This document shows, piece by piece, positions 46,996-55,948 of a DNA stretch of 64,000 bases; position 1 is the stretch's first letter; each line of letters opens with the position of its first letter. The position numbers were made by a program, and so were the translations under genes. The DNA lies in contig NZ_MSQD01000001.1 in NCBI RefSeq assembly GCF_002102475.1, positions 248,001 through 312,000 on the forward strand, in the 5' to 3' direction. Source of the DNA: Thermoanaerobacterium sp. PSU-2 (lineage in GTDB: Bacteria > Bacillota > Thermoanaerobacteria > Thermoanaerobacterales > Thermoanaerobacteraceae). The notes under the pieces are model-generated. The model ran no database searches, was not told the DNA's origin, and saw nothing but the letters and a program-made list of their open reading frames with translations.

Positions 46996-47946
46996 CTATA
47001 TACCTCCTGTTAATATTGTTTTAAAAGAAAAGAATAAAATAAACCCCAGAAAAGATGTCATATACATTATCTTTACAGTATCCTTGATGTGTTTTAATTC
47101 AAGTGCTTCTTTGCCATCTCCCAACTTAGGTTTCAGTTCAGGCTTTCCAAAATAGTAGTTAAGCCCTCCCAACTCCACATTTAGCGCACCTGCAACAGCA
47201 GCTTCCCCGTGTGCACTGTTGGGACTTTCGTGCTTTAATCTATCCCTTTTTAAAATGCGAAAACTATTTTTATAATCATATCTCAGCAAAAATGATGATG
47301 CTACAATCAAAAGCCCTGTTATCCTGGCTGGCAGGAAATTTAAAATATCGTCAAGCTTTGCAGAAGCATATCCTATGTTTAAATATCTTTCATTTTTATA
47401 GCCAACCATCGAGTCAAGTGTACTGGAAGCCTTGTAAGCCAATGCCAACGGCGTACCGCCTATAAAAGCGTAAAACAAAGGCCCAATTATACCATCAGAT
47501 ATGTTTTCCGCCACTGTCTCAATGACACCTCTTATGATATCACTGTAGCCTAAATTTTCCGTATCACGGCTTACAATGAAAGACAACATCTTCCGAGCTT
47601 CAACAATGTTGTCTTTTTTAAGAGGATTGTATACTCTCATAGCTGATTTCGCTAAATCATTAGTTGCAAGGCAAGTGTAGATGAGAAGCATATCTAAAAT
47701 CTTGCCCAAATAGACATTTATTTCTTTTACAATGTAAATGATAAAGTACCCGCTTATATAGCTTGTAAAGACAACAATGGCACACAAGAAATAACCGGCG
47801 ATTCTTTCTTGCCTTTCAGTTTTAGCAATCTTTCTAAATTTGCACTCTAAAAAGCTGATTAGTCTTCCCATGAGTCTTACTGGATGAGGATATCCTGGCG
47901 GATCGCCTATCATTAAATCTAAAAAATATGCAGCTATCACTTCCAT
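46996..47946 (-). CDS. cbiB: Adenosylcobinamide-phosphate synthase
   Basis: 316 residues, membrane protein with four or five helices. 'DLMIGDPPGYPHPVRLMGRLI' at the N-terminus and 'ENISDGIIGPLFYAFIGGTPLALAYKASSTLDSMVGYKN' (in part) plus 'PNSAHGEAAVAGALNVELGG' are CbiB/CobD signatures. It attaches aminopropanol (phosphate) to cobyric acid. It lies between cbiP and cblT without gaps. Confidence 0.93.
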   Translation of the reverse strand: MEVIAAYFLDLMIGDPPGYPHPVRLMGRLISFLECKFRKIAKTERQERIAGYFLCAIVVFTSYISGYFIIYIVKEINVYLGKILDMLLIYTCLATNDLAKSAMRVYNPLKKDNIVEARKMLSFIVSRDTENLGYSDIIRGVIETVAENISDGIIGPLFYAFIGGTPLALAYKASSTLDSMVGYKNERYLNIGYASAKLDDILNFLPARITGLLIVASSFLLRYDYKNSFRILKRDRLKHESPNSAHGEAAVAGALNVELGGLNYYFGKPELKPKLGDGKEALELKHIKDTVKIMYMTSFLGFILFFSFKTILTGGI

Positions 47947-47947
47947 A

Positions 47948-49462
47948 TCAAAGACTACCTTTCATTATCTGGTAAATTTTATTTATGTCTAAGCTCTTTC
48001 TTACTACATCTGCCAACCTGTCGTACTCTCTTTCTTTAAACTTCCTGTAGTCTTCAATGTAATCTATATCTTTTAATCCCTTTGAGCTTCTTAAAATATT
48101 TACAAGTCGCATTGTGAACTCCGTGTTTTCAAATATTCCATGCATATACGTACCAAACACTTTCCCATCACTGCTTACACATCCGTCACTGACAGATATT
48201 TTTTCATCGTTTCTTGTAATGATATTGGAAAAACTTTTTTCTCCTGTAGAACTTATGCCCATGTGTATTTCGTATCCATCTACAAACAGTTCTCTAAGCG
48301 GCGATAAAAAATCAGGCAAATCATCAGAAATTTGAGCTTTCACCTGTGTTGTGATCTTTTCATTTAAAATAACTGTCTCTATGTCTAATAATCCTAAACC
48401 TTCCATCTCACTAACAGGTCCTTCTATGTGTTGTGGATCAGATATCCTTTTTCCCAACATCTGATATCCTCCACATATGCCGATTATAAGCTTTCCCATT
48501 TTTCTCAAATTCAAAATCTCATGGTGAAGTCCGGCATCTTTAATCACTTTAAGGTCACCTATTGTATTTTTCGTACCTGGTATTATCAATACATCGCAGT
48601 CGCCGATTTTCTCCCCTTTATTTACGTACCTTACATTTACATCTTGAATCTTCTTCAATGGTTCAAAATCAGTAAAATTGGATATGTGGGGAAGATTTAA
48701 AATCGCAATATCAATAGCCCCACCGCTTTTTCTCCCGTAATAAGCATCCGTTGCACTGTCCTCCTCATCAACATATACATCCATGTAAGGAACTACGCCA
48801 ATGACATCCTTTTTAATTATGTCCTCCAGCATCTTTAAGCCCGGCTTTAATATCTCTAAGTCGCCTCTAAATTTGTTTATTATGACGCCTTTTACCCTTT
48901 CTCTTTTATCATCATTTAAAAGCAATAGTGTGCCTGCTATCGATGCAAAGACACCGCCTTTATCTATGTCGCCTACTATCAATACCGGTGAATCCACCAA
49001 CTCCGCCAATCCCATATTTACAACGTCTTTTTCTCTAAGATTTATCTCAGCAGGACTTCCAGCACCTTCAATCACTACTATGTCGTACGACTGGCTAAGC
49101 TTGTCAAAATCCTCTTTTATCATGCTTAAAAGTTTCGGCTTGAATCTCTGATAGCAAGATGCATCCATGCTGTCATAAACTTTTCCTCTTAGTATAACTT
49201 GACAATTTTTGTCTGAACTTGGCTTTAAAAGTATAGGATTCATAAGCACCGACGGTTTTATGCCTGCAGCTTCAGCTTGTACAGCTTGTGCTCGTCCCAT
49301 CTCCAGACCCTCATCTGTTATAAAAGAATTAAGAGCCATATTTTGTGACTTAAATGGTGCAACTGAATATCCGTCCTGCTTAAATATCCTGCAGAGAGCA
49401 GCCACCAACAAACTCTTCCCAACAGATGATGCCGTACCTTGAAGCATTATCTTAAGTGCCAT
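47948..49462 (-). CDS. cbiP: Cobyric acid synthase
   Basis: 504 residues. N-terminal ATP-binding domain ('[22 protein letters not shown]', in part, and '[10 protein letters not shown]') and C-terminal class I amidotransferase domain with the catalytic Cys in '[13 protein letters not shown]' near residue 335 and His in '[10 protein letters not shown]'. It amidates the b, d, e and g positions of adenosylcobyrinic acid a,c-diamide. The ATG at 49462 lies inside the end of cbiA (11-base overlap), with GGGAG upstream. Confidence 0.93.
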   Translation of the reverse strand: MALKIMLQGTASSVGKSLLVAALCRIFKQDGYSVAPFKSQNMALNSFITDEGLEMGRAQAVQAEAAGIKPSVLMNPILLKPSSDKNCQVILRGKVYDSMDASCYQRFKPKLLSMIKEDFDKLSQSYDIVVIEGAGSPAEINLREKDVVNMGLAELVDSPVLIVGDIDKGGVFASIAGTLLLLNDDKRERVKGVIINKFRGDLEILKPGLKMLEDIIKKDVIGVVPYMDVYVDEEDSATDAYYGRKSGGAIDIAILNLPHISNFTDFEPLKKIQDVNVRYVNKGEKIGDCDVLIIPGTKNTIGDLKVIKDAGLHHEILNLRKMGKLIIGICGGYQMLGKRISDPQHIEGPVSEMEGLGLLDIETVILNEKITTQVKAQISDDLPDFLSPLRELFVDGYEIHMGISSTGEKSFSNIITRNDEKISVSDGCVSSDGKVFGTYMHGIFENTEFTMRLVNILRSSKGLKDIDYIEDYRKFKEREYDRLADVVRKSLDINKIYQIMKGSL

Positions 49463-50834
49463 ACTTTTCCATCTCCCGACCATAATCTTTGCAATGGTTT
49501 ATAAATCTGTCTACAGCATTCGGGTATTTCAATAAGTTGATGTGAACATAAGTACCTAAACAATTTTTGTACACATATCCGCACAGCCACTTTTCTTCAG
49601 AATGTGGTTTATGCACTTCATATGCAAAATCATCGTGTATCCCCGACATCTTCGAGTTGTGAAAAACATGACCAAAGATGACATCTCCTTTTTTAAATAA
49701 CACATTGTCCTTTACGACTTCCGCCTCAGCGTAGCCAAAATTGACTAATCTTTTCGTCATGATGGCATCTAAATCGAATATTCCCACCATATTGTATCCA
49801 TCTCCATTTAGATCAACAATTTTTTTCGCAAGGTACATAAAACCACCGCATTCCGCATAGACTGGCATTCCCTTTTCAATGCTTCCTTTAATTGAAGATA
49901 ACATGGAATGATTTTTGCTTAATCTTTCAGCAAAAACTTCTGGAAATCCTCCACCTAAGTAAATTCCAACCACATCTTTAGGAATAGCTTCATCACGTAG
50001 AGGACTAAATGGGATTAGTTCTACTCCTGCATCAATCAATGAATCTAGGCTATCCTGATAGTAAAAATTAAACGCCTCATCGTATGCAAATGCAATCTTG
50101 ATATCTTCTTTTGTCTTTGCTGCCGCTTTTCCATCGTCTAAATCATCTTTTTTCAATTCCACATCGCATGCATCGAGAATGCCATCTACATCTATGAACT
50201 CACCTATTCTATCGTACAAAATGCTGAAATTGTGATCTCCATTTGTCTCATATATAGGCATAAGACCAAGATGTCTCTCGGATAGACTTATCATATCATC
50301 CTGTGGAAGGTATCCAAATGCCTTTATACCCAAATCTCTTTCGACACATTCTTTTAAAAGCTTGTAGTGTTTTTCACTGCCAACCCTGTTGAATATTACC
50401 CCTTTAATCTTTACATCTTTATCGTATTCTATATAACCTTTAACTAAGGCAGAAACACTTGCAGCCATTCCAGATGCATCTACGACAAGTACGACAGGTA
50501 AATTTAAAAGTTTTGCCACATGAGCACTGCTGCCATAGCTTGTATTATTGATTCCGTCGTACATCCCCATGACGCCTTCTATGACTGCCACATCCCCAGA
50601 TAAAGCATGGTTTAAAAAGGACTTTTTTACGTACTCATCTCCAAGCATGTAGACATCCAAATTGTACGAAAAATTGCCAGATGCAAATCTGTGATATGCC
50701 GTATCTATGTAATCAGGACCTATTTTAAACGGAATGACTTTGTACTTTCTAGAAAGATATCCTATTATGCCAATAGTAATGGTAGTCTTCCCCGCACCAG
50801 AATGAGTCCCGGCTATCATAAATGCTTTACCCAC
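49452..50834 (-). CDS. cbiA: Cobyrinic acid a,c-diamide synthase
   Basis: 460 residues. P-loop '[19 protein letters not shown]' near residue 9 and the amidotransferase Cys in '[15 protein letters not shown]' near residue 333; '[16 protein letters not shown]' precedes it. It uses glutamine and ATP to amidate the a and c carboxylates of cobyrinic acid. The start is GTG with GGGGATGG upstream; it overlaps the ABC ATPase gene by 8 bases. Its substrate needs corrin-ring genes that are not in this window. Confidence 0.93.
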   Translation of the reverse strand: MGKAFMIAGTHSGAGKTTITIGIIGYLSRKYKVIPFKIGPDYIDTAYHRFASGNFSYNLDVYMLGDEYVKKSFLNHALSGDVAVIEGVMGMYDGINNTSYGSSAHVAKLLNLPVVLVVDASGMAASVSALVKGYIEYDKDVKIKGVIFNRVGSEKHYKLLKECVERDLGIKAFGYLPQDDMISLSERHLGLMPIYETNGDHNFSILYDRIGEFIDVDGILDACDVELKKDDLDDGKAAAKTKEDIKIAFAYDEAFNFYYQDSLDSLIDAGVELIPFSPLRDEAIPKDVVGIYLGGGFPEVFAERLSKNHSMLSSIKGSIEKGMPVYAECGGFMYLAKKIVDLNGDGYNMVGIFDLDAIMTKRLVNFGYAEAEVVKDNVLFKKGDVIFGHVFHNSKMSGIHDDFAYEVHKPHSEEKWLCGYVYKNCLGTYVHINLLKYPNAVDRFINHCKDYGREMEKYGT

Positions 50835-51627
50835 TTGTTAAACCATCCCCTTGTCTTTTTGAAATAACAATAAGCGGTGTATCTGTAATGGGATTTCTGA
50901 TTACATCTGCATTCACAGAAAAAGCCGTCTTCATATTTTCTTCAGTTATAACTTCATTTGGCGTCCCAATTGATATAATCTCTCCATCTTTCATTAGCAA
51001 AATAAGATCGCAAAATTGAGATGATAAATTGATGTCATGAAGGACAGCAAACACGAGTATTCCCTTTGTGGTCAACTGCTTAAGTATTGAAAGCACTTCT
51101 ATCTGATATTTTACATCCAAATGTGAAATCGGCTCATCCAATAACAAAATCTTAGGCTCTTGAGCCAATGCCCTTGCGATGTAAACCCTTTGCCTTTGCC
51201 CACCGCTTAATTCATTTACGTATCTATCCTTAAGATCCCATGTGTTTGTAAGAATCATCGCTTCTTTTACGCTTATTACGTCTTTTTCGGTTTCTCTTTG
51301 AAATCTCCTTAAATAAGGAGTCCTTCCCATCATCACAACGTCGTAAGATGTAAATTCAAAGTCAAAATACATATCCTGCGGAACATAGCCAATAATCCTC
51401 GCCCTATCTTTCGAACGCATTTTATAGACACTTTTGTCCATTATAAATACATTGCCTTTGCTGGGCTTCAAATAACCTGAAATGTTTTTCAAAAGAGTTG
51501 TCTTGCCAGAACCATTGCTTCCCAATATACCAACCATTTTATATCCATCTATCTTAAAATTTACACCTTTTAAAGCCTGAATATTGCCATAACTATAATG
51601 GAGATCTTCAACATTTACTATTGTCAT
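50827..51627 (-). CDS. btuD: Corrinoid ABC transporter ATP-binding protein
   Basis: 266 residues. Walker A 'GSNGSGKTTLLKNISGYL' near residue 35, signature 'NELSGGQRQRVYIARALAQEP', Walker B 'ILLLDEPISHLD' and switch His in 'FAVLHDIN'. FecCD/BtuCD class. The ATG at 51627 has GAGGT upstream. It overlaps the permease end region and cbiA, confirming co-transcription. The corrinoid substrate is inferred from the riboswitch and operon. Confidence 0.9.
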   Translation of the reverse strand: MTIVNVEDLHYSYGNIQALKGVNFKIDGYKMVGILGSNGSGKTTLLKNISGYLKPSKGNVFIMDKSVYKMRSKDRARIIGYVPQDMYFDFEFTSYDVVMMGRTPYLRRFQRETEKDVISVKEAMILTNTWDLKDRYVNELSGGQRQRVYIARALAQEPKILLLDEPISHLDVKYQIEVLSILKQLTTKGILVFAVLHDINLSSQFCDLILLMKDGEIISIGTPNEVITEENMKTAFSVNADVIRNPITDTPLIVISKRQGDGLTSG

Positions 51628-51628
51628 T

Positions 51629-52618
51629 TCACTTAACCTCTTTATTTTTATTTTTGACAAGAAGGTATAAGAAAAACGGACCACCGCAGGCAGCAGTTAT
51701 TATGCCAACTGGTATTTCTACAGGAGCCATCACAGTCCTCGCCAGTGTGTCAGCTAACACCAAAAACGCTGCACCCAAAATACCGCTAAAAGGAACTAAA
51801 AATCTGTTGTCAGAACCTACAATAAGCCTCGATATGTGTGGCACTATAAGCCCTACAAATCCAATTATACCACCTGCTGAAACAGAAGAAGCCGTTATTA
51901 AAGACCCTACAATCAAAATAATTTTCTTTACTCTTTCAGTATCTATTCCCAAATGCTCCGCTATCTCTTCACCTGTCATAATGACATTGAGATCTCTTGA
52001 AAACACGTATAACGTTATACACCCAATAAATATGATTGGCACTGTGTAAAAAGTCTGACTCCAACTAATAAGGCTAAATCCACCCATTGTCCAAAAGACT
52101 ATCTGGGACATCTCATCATGGTTTAAAAGCATCATGAGAGAAATAATAGATGACATAAAAGCACTGATGGCAATGCCTGCAAGAAGCATCGTCTGCATTT
52201 TAATGTAAGGTCCTTTTTTGGATATGATGTACACTACGTAAATAGTCATGATAGCAAACGCAAACGCAAAAAATTGAAGACCAAGAAGCCCAAACCCCAA
52301 AACAATGGCAATAGATGCTCCAAATGCAGCTCCTGATGATATGCCTAAAACATAAGGATCTGCCATAGGATTTTTTAGAAGACCTTGAAAGAATGTACCT
52401 GCCACAGAAAGTCCCATCCCTGTAAAAGCAGCTTCAATTATTCTTGGGAATCTGAGATTTAACAATATCATCTTGTCTGTAGCATTGCCACCGCCAAAAA
52501 TGACATCAATAATGCTTTTTAATGGCATTTTGACTGCACCCACTGATGCAGAAAACATCAAGGATGCAATCAAAACCATTGCAGAAATTATCAAATAAAA
52601 GCTTTTTCTCACTTTCAA
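51629..52618 (-). CDS. btuC: Corrinoid ABC transporter permease (FecCD/BtuC family)
   Basis: About 330 residues with nine to ten helices. 'LRFPRIIEAAFTGMGLSVAGTFFQGLLKNPMADPYVLGISSGAAFGA' (in part) and 'AGGIIGFVGLIVPHISRLIVG' are the family blocks, the latter being the coupling region with BtuD. The start is taken as TTG at 52618 with GGAGG 12 bases upstream; an ATG at 52654 would overlap btuF by 35 bases. Confidence 0.88.
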   Translation of the reverse strand: MKVRKSFYLIISAMVLIASLMFSASVGAVKMPLKSIIDVIFGGGNATDKMILLNLRFPRIIEAAFTGMGLSVAGTFFQGLLKNPMADPYVLGISSGAAFGASIAIVLGFGLLGLQFFAFAFAIMTIYVVYIISKKGPYIKMQTMLLAGIAISAFMSSIISLMMLLNHDEMSQIVFWTMGGFSLISWSQTFYTVPIIFIGCITLYVFSRDLNVIMTGEEIAEHLGIDTERVKKIILIVGSLITASSVSAGGIIGFVGLIVPHISRLIVGSDNRFLVPFSGILGAAFLVLADTLARTVMAPVEIPVGIITAACGGPFFLYLLVKNKNKEVK

Positions 52619-52619
52619 T

Positions 52620-53570
52620 TTATTTAAATGCCTCCGGATGCAAATCTTTTGCAATTTCTTCCAATCCTAAGACAATTCTATTAGAAGGCTTAGTGACAAT
52701 GTCATCGTTGGATATTATAAATATTTTGCCATCTTTCGCCGCTTTTGTATCCTTATAACCTGCCATATTTTTTATTTCATTGGCGTTTGCAGCATGTGGT
52801 GATGTGATTATCACATCAGGATTTTTCTGTACCAGTTTTTCCATGCTGTACTGTGCCCATCCGTTTGCATCGCTGGCTACATTGTTTCCACCAGCCAATG
52901 TTATAAGCTCATCGATGAATGTTCCCTTGCCAGCCGTCCAGTTCCCATTTGTATCAACAACATAAAACACATTTACTTTCGGCAAATCCTTCACTTTATC
53001 ATTGATCTCTTTAATTTTATCTTTCATGCTGCTTATTATTTCATTTCCCTTTTCTACATTGCCTGTTATCTCACCTAATATCTTTATTGAATCATATATT
53101 TGGTTTATGTTTTGAGCTTCCAATACCACCACTGGTATGCCTGATTTCTCGATAGTCTCCATCTGGTCCTTCCCAGAAAGATTTGATGCAAAAACTATAT
53201 CAGGTTTCTGAGCCATTATAGCTTCAATATTAGGCCCTTCATATCCTCCAACTTTCGCAACGCTTTTTACCTCCGGCGGATAATCGTCGTAATTAGTAAC
53301 ACCAACAACATTTTTGCCAGCGCCAATTGCGTAAATCAGCTCGGTCGTTGATGGAGATAAGGATACGATCCTCTTAGGCTCCTTTTTTATCGTAACTTGC
53401 CTACCCATAAAATCAGTAATTTTCAATGGGAATGTAGCCTTAACTTCCGTCTTCACAGAATTAGCATTAGTAGATGCTTTTTCCTTTGTAGTTTGAGAAC
53501 ATGAAACAAGACTTAATGAAAGAACTGCTACTATGATGAAAATCGAAATATTTTTAATCCACTTTTTCAC
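52620..53570 (-). CDS. btuF: Corrinoid-binding lipoprotein (BtuF-like)
   Basis: 316 residues. Lipoprotein signal ending 'LVSC' (Cys near 24), then a class III binding-protein fold: 'DFMGRQVTIKKEPKRIVSLSPSTTELIYAIGAG' (in part), 'YPPEVKSVAKVGGYEGPNIEAI', 'KPDIVFAS' and 'GNWTAGKGTFIDELITLAGG'. Start GTG with GGAGG upstream. First gene of the operon, directly behind a cobalamin riboswitch, so a corrinoid ligand is more likely than haem or siderophore. Confidence 0.9.
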   Translation of the reverse strand: MKKWIKNISIFIIVAVLSLSLVSCSQTTKEKASTNANSVKTEVKATFPLKITDFMGRQVTIKKEPKRIVSLSPSTTELIYAIGAGKNVVGVTNYDDYPPEVKSVAKVGGYEGPNIEAIMAQKPDIVFASNLSGKDQMETIEKSGIPVVVLEAQNINQIYDSIKILGEITGNVEKGNEIISSMKDKIKEINDKVKDLPKVNVFYVVDTNGNWTAGKGTFIDELITLAGGNNVASDANGWAQYSMEKLVQKNPDVIITSPHAANANEIKNMAGYKDTKAAKDGKIFIISNDDIVTKPSNRIVLGLEEIAKDLHPEAFK

Positions 53571-53639
53571 TTAGATCTCTCCTCCTAAATTATTTATAAA
53601 GATTTGAAACATAGCCAAAGCACATAAACATTAACTCAA

Positions 53640-53668
53640 AAAACTAAGGCATACCGAGAAGGTATGCC
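53640..53668 (-). terminator. Terminator of the cobalamin riboswitch expression platform
   Basis: A perfect 8-bp stem (53648-53655 with 53661-53668) with loop of five; on the minus strand TTAG and six T residues follow. It lies between the aptamer and btuF. Confidence 0.8.
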
Positions 53669-53732
53669 CCATATTTTCCAAAGCAAATATGTATCACATT
53701 ACCAACCTCCCCTCCGAAGGTGTTTTTCACAT

Positions 53733-53885
53733 CTTAAGGCAGGTCTCCTGGCTTGCGACTCATCTTTAGCTCAACCTTCCCAGTTTCACCAGTGGTTTTT
53801 TGAGCCTCATCATCGCTTACAGTAGCGGGGGCTGCAGCGGCTTCTCACCGCTTTCCCTATTAACCTTTCGGACCTTAAGACCATA
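53733..53885 (-). promoter_or_regulatory. Cobalamin riboswitch
   Basis: On the minus strand the leader has all the B12-box features: a start near GGTTAATAGGGAAAGCGGTG, GCCGCTGCAGCCCCCGCTAC, TGTAAGCGATGATGAGGCTC, an ACCACTGGTGAAACTGGGAAGG segment (in part), then AGTCGCAAGCCAGGAGACCTGCC (in part). Adenosylcobalamin binding is expected to favour the downstream terminator and switch off the operon. Confidence 0.95.
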
Positions 53886-53899
53886 TTTAGTTTAACTAT

Positions 53900-53928
53900 A
53901 TTATATCTTTAATGCAAAATTGCGTCAA
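53900..53928 (-). promoter_or_regulatory. Promoter of the B12 operon
   Basis: TTGACG (53928-53923), 17-base spacer, TATAAT (53905-53900), just upstream of the riboswitch. Confidence 0.87.
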
Positions 53929-53979
53929 TGAAAATAAACGGCCTTTTTTTTGCAATAATTTGTCATGAATTTTTTCATC

Positions 53980-54096
53980 TCATCCTGTATAAATTTTTAC
54001 TACTGTAATATCCAAAATCACAAACATGATGAATACCGCTAAAATAATTGAAATCAAAATAAATGCCTTTAAGATAAACTCTCTGTATTTTTTCAT
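53980..54096 (-). CDS. Small single-pass membrane protein (38 residues)
   Basis: A short frame with ATG at 54096, GGAGG 11 bases upstream and TGA at 53980. The product begins 'MKKYREFILKAFILISIIL', continues as one hydrophobic helix (about 9-30) and ends in a short polar tail. Its layout (basic head, 'KAFI', one helix) is like that of the 36-residue product at 62010. About 85 bases upstream lies an ECF-like promoter motif that the other gene also has. Function unknown; the ribosome site, promoter and paralogue make it likely real. Confidence 0.6.
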   Translation of the reverse strand: MKKYREFILKAFILISIILAVFIMFVILDITVVKIYTG

Positions 54097-54180
54097 CCCG
54101 CGCTCTGCCTCCAATTTCTATAAAACAGATTATCTATATAACGAAAATTTCACGAGATTAATTTCCTCTCTGAATATATA

Positions 54181-54207
54181 GACAAATTTCTTCCTCATTT
54201 TGTTACA
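54181..54207 (-). promoter_or_regulatory. ECF-sigma-like promoter before the 38-residue protein
   Basis: Minus strand: TGTAAC (54207-54202), 18 bases, GTCTATATA starting at 54183, with an A/T-rich tract upstream. It shares this form with sites at 57753, 60400 and 61945; the spacer here is one base longer. Confidence 0.5.
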
Positions 54208-54230
54208 GTTTTTTAAAAAAATTTTTATGT

Positions 54231-54254
54231 ATAAAAAAATAGCCCAAAGGGCCA
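54231..54254 (-). terminator. Terminator after the 54295-54957 gene
   Basis: A 6-bp stem (54240-54245 with 54249-54254, one G-T pair) with loop of three and seven T residues on the minus strand. Confidence 0.65.
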
Positions 54255-54294
54255 ATTATCAAATGAAATGTGCAGTATCAAAAAGCACACTGTT

Positions 54295-54957
54295 TTAATG
54301 AGTTTCAAAACGCAAATCCGATGTAAGTTCGAAACTATCATAGTAAAAGTACAATATCCCTGATTTAGTATCCAAAAAGAATAGTTTATTAGTCGTATAG
54401 TTAGTTCTAAAAGAAGTTGAACCTTTGGACTTTGTATTTGTATATAAATAATAGTATCCATCTTTTTTCACTTTTGGAAATGGATATTTTTCCCCAAGCG
54501 TTAAATTAGGTTGTGGCAGTGATTTTGCTAATAAGTACGGGATGACAGAACCAAACTTCCATCCTTTTTCTTCTGCAGCTTTTATGAAATCATCCATTTG
54601 GGTCTTATTGAACTTTAAAATGATATAATGCAATTCTTCATCCCTATCACCTGTATAGTTATTCTCCAGCACATTAACTGATCTTGGAATGTAGATGCCA
54701 GTTTGGGAGGCGACAAAATATTGTGGCCCAGAAAATATCTTAGAAAAAATCAGTATACACAATCCCAAAGTAAAAAGAATACCAGCCGTTATCCCCCACC
54801 ATTTTATGAGATTTCTATTTCCAAATCGCCTCCATTTATAAAGCGAAAAGCCAAGCCAAACAATCACCAATACAGCTACATTAATAAGAAATATTTCATA
54901 TATGTAAACCATGCGATTGCCTAAATTGCCTAAATACAATTGCGTATGCAGATTCAT
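54295..54957 (-). CDS. Membrane protein of unknown function, two helices
   Basis: 220 residues. Two hydrophobic helices at about 17-40 and 53-75 with a basic cytoplasmic loop, then a C-terminal domain of about 140 residues with mixed strands, many Tyr and Lys, and no motif I know ('FVASQTGIYIPRSVNVLENNY', in part; 'DDFIKAAEEKGWKF'). The ATG at 54957 has GAGGTG upstream. It follows the 55025-55660 gene by 67 bases and belongs to the same group of unexplained membrane-anchored proteins. Confidence 0.55.
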   Translation of the reverse strand: MNLHTQLYLGNLGNRMVYIYEIFLINVAVLVIVWLGFSLYKWRRFGNRNLIKWWGITAGILFTLGLCILIFSKIFSGPQYFVASQTGIYIPRSVNVLENNYTGDRDEELHYIILKFNKTQMDDFIKAAEEKGWKFGSVIPYLLAKSLPQPNLTLGEKYPFPKVKKDGYYYLYTNTKSKGSTSFRTNYTTNKLFFLDTKSGILYFYYDSFELTSDLRFETH

Positions 54958-55024
54958 TGATATCACCTCACATCATATAGCGAATGTAGTAGCTGTTCAA
55001 GAAAAATAGCCCCATTAAGGGACA

Positions 55025-55660
55025 TCAATACATTTTTATATCAAAATTTTGCAGCAATAAGTCTTCTTCCCCGCCATCCCATTTTATTATCAATTTTATA
55101 GGCTTTTTGATTGAATCTAATATTTTCTGCCTTTCATCTGCATCTATTTGAGAGAAATTGGGTAGCCATGTAGATCTGCTAACATCAATACAATTATCTT
55201 TTTTCTTTGTATTTGGTACATTTAAATCTATTCTCTGTTGAATTGGTGTTCCAAAATACACAAGTCCAGATACTACATAAGGCTCAAGCCCTTTATCAAG
55301 AAATACAACAATTTTAATGTTATTTAATTTTTCCTTACTAATGTTCTCAACTCTTATAGTATAATTCAGTGAAGTGAATTCATTTGAATCTTGTGTTTTT
55401 TGGATGTCTTCAGCAGAATCCAAACCATTCGTCTTTGTATTATTATTTTTCCCAATCTCAATCGTTGTATTGATTTTAAAATGTTTGCTTTTCGTCGTAT
55501 AATTCAAATTAGGTGCATCGTTTGTTTGATATAGATAAATTTGAAAATGACTTTTATTATAGCTGTAGTAATCATAATATATAAAAAAGCTCAATACAAC
55601 TACTGCTATTAAACATAAGATTATTATGCGCTTATTTTTTATAAAATCACCTCCAGCCAT
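55025..55660 (-). CDS. Membrane-anchored extracytoplasmic protein of unknown function
   Basis: 211 residues. One N-terminal helix (about 10-28) and an external domain of beta character ('FTSLNYTIRVENISKEKLNNIKIVVFLDKGLEP', in part), similar in feel to DUF11/CARDB-type adhesion folds, but no family recognised. Its last 37 codons occur again in truncated form at 56877-56995 and, more decayed, at 57826-57875. The start ATG lies inside the end of an upstream gene fragment, with no strong ribosome site except GGAGG that overlaps the first codons, so an internal start is possible. Confidence 0.55.
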   Translation of the reverse strand: MAGGDFIKNKRIIILCLIAVVVLSFFIYYDYYSYNKSHFQIYLYQTNDAPNLNYTTKSKHFKINTTIEIGKNNNTKTNGLDSAEDIQKTQDSNEFTSLNYTIRVENISKEKLNNIKIVVFLDKGLEPYVVSGLVYFGTPIQQRIDLNVPNTKKKDNCIDVSRSTWLPNFSQIDADERQKILDSIKKPIKLIIKWDGGEEDLLLQNFDIKMY

Positions 55661-55778
55661 ATTCTTCAGTTATCCTATCACCCATACGATAATTGTACTC
55701 GGCTTGTTGTGTAATCCAATTTTCATCATAATAATGTGGTATGACATTAGCATAAAGATCTGCAGGAAATGGCGCCAA
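55647..55778 (-). pseudogene. 3' fragment of a lost gene
   Basis: On the minus strand a 44-codon frame ends in TGA at 55647 and reads 'PFPADLYANVIPHYYDENW' then 'ITQQAEYNYRMGDRITEEYG'. It has protein-like composition, no ribosome site at its only candidate start (TTG 55778) and an in-frame stop just upstream. It overlaps the next gene's start. I read it as the surviving C-terminus of a deleted gene. I do not recognise the family. Confidence 0.4.
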
Positions 55779-55912
55779 TTTCTGTTAATAATATTATAAA
55801 CCAATTATCGTCATCTGGGAAGGTGCTAAATTAGGTCAATTTTTCTGTCACCCTTTGTCAATCTATGTAATATATTGTCGAAATCGCCACCGTTTTTCGG
55901 TCATAAATAAAC

Positions 55913-55942
55913 CACATAAAAAAACAGGCTTGAAGCCTGTTT
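55913..55942 (-). terminator. Terminator of the Rpn-type nuclease gene
   Basis: A 9-bp stem (55922-55930 with 55934-55942) and a T run on the minus strand, seven bases after the stop. Confidence 0.75.
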
Positions 55943-55948
55943 ATGATC

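Noticed and set aside
54225-54461. A 78-codon minus-strand frame overlapping the 54295-54957 gene.
   Set aside because: It is out of frame with a better gene, has no ribosome site and runs through a terminator hairpin.
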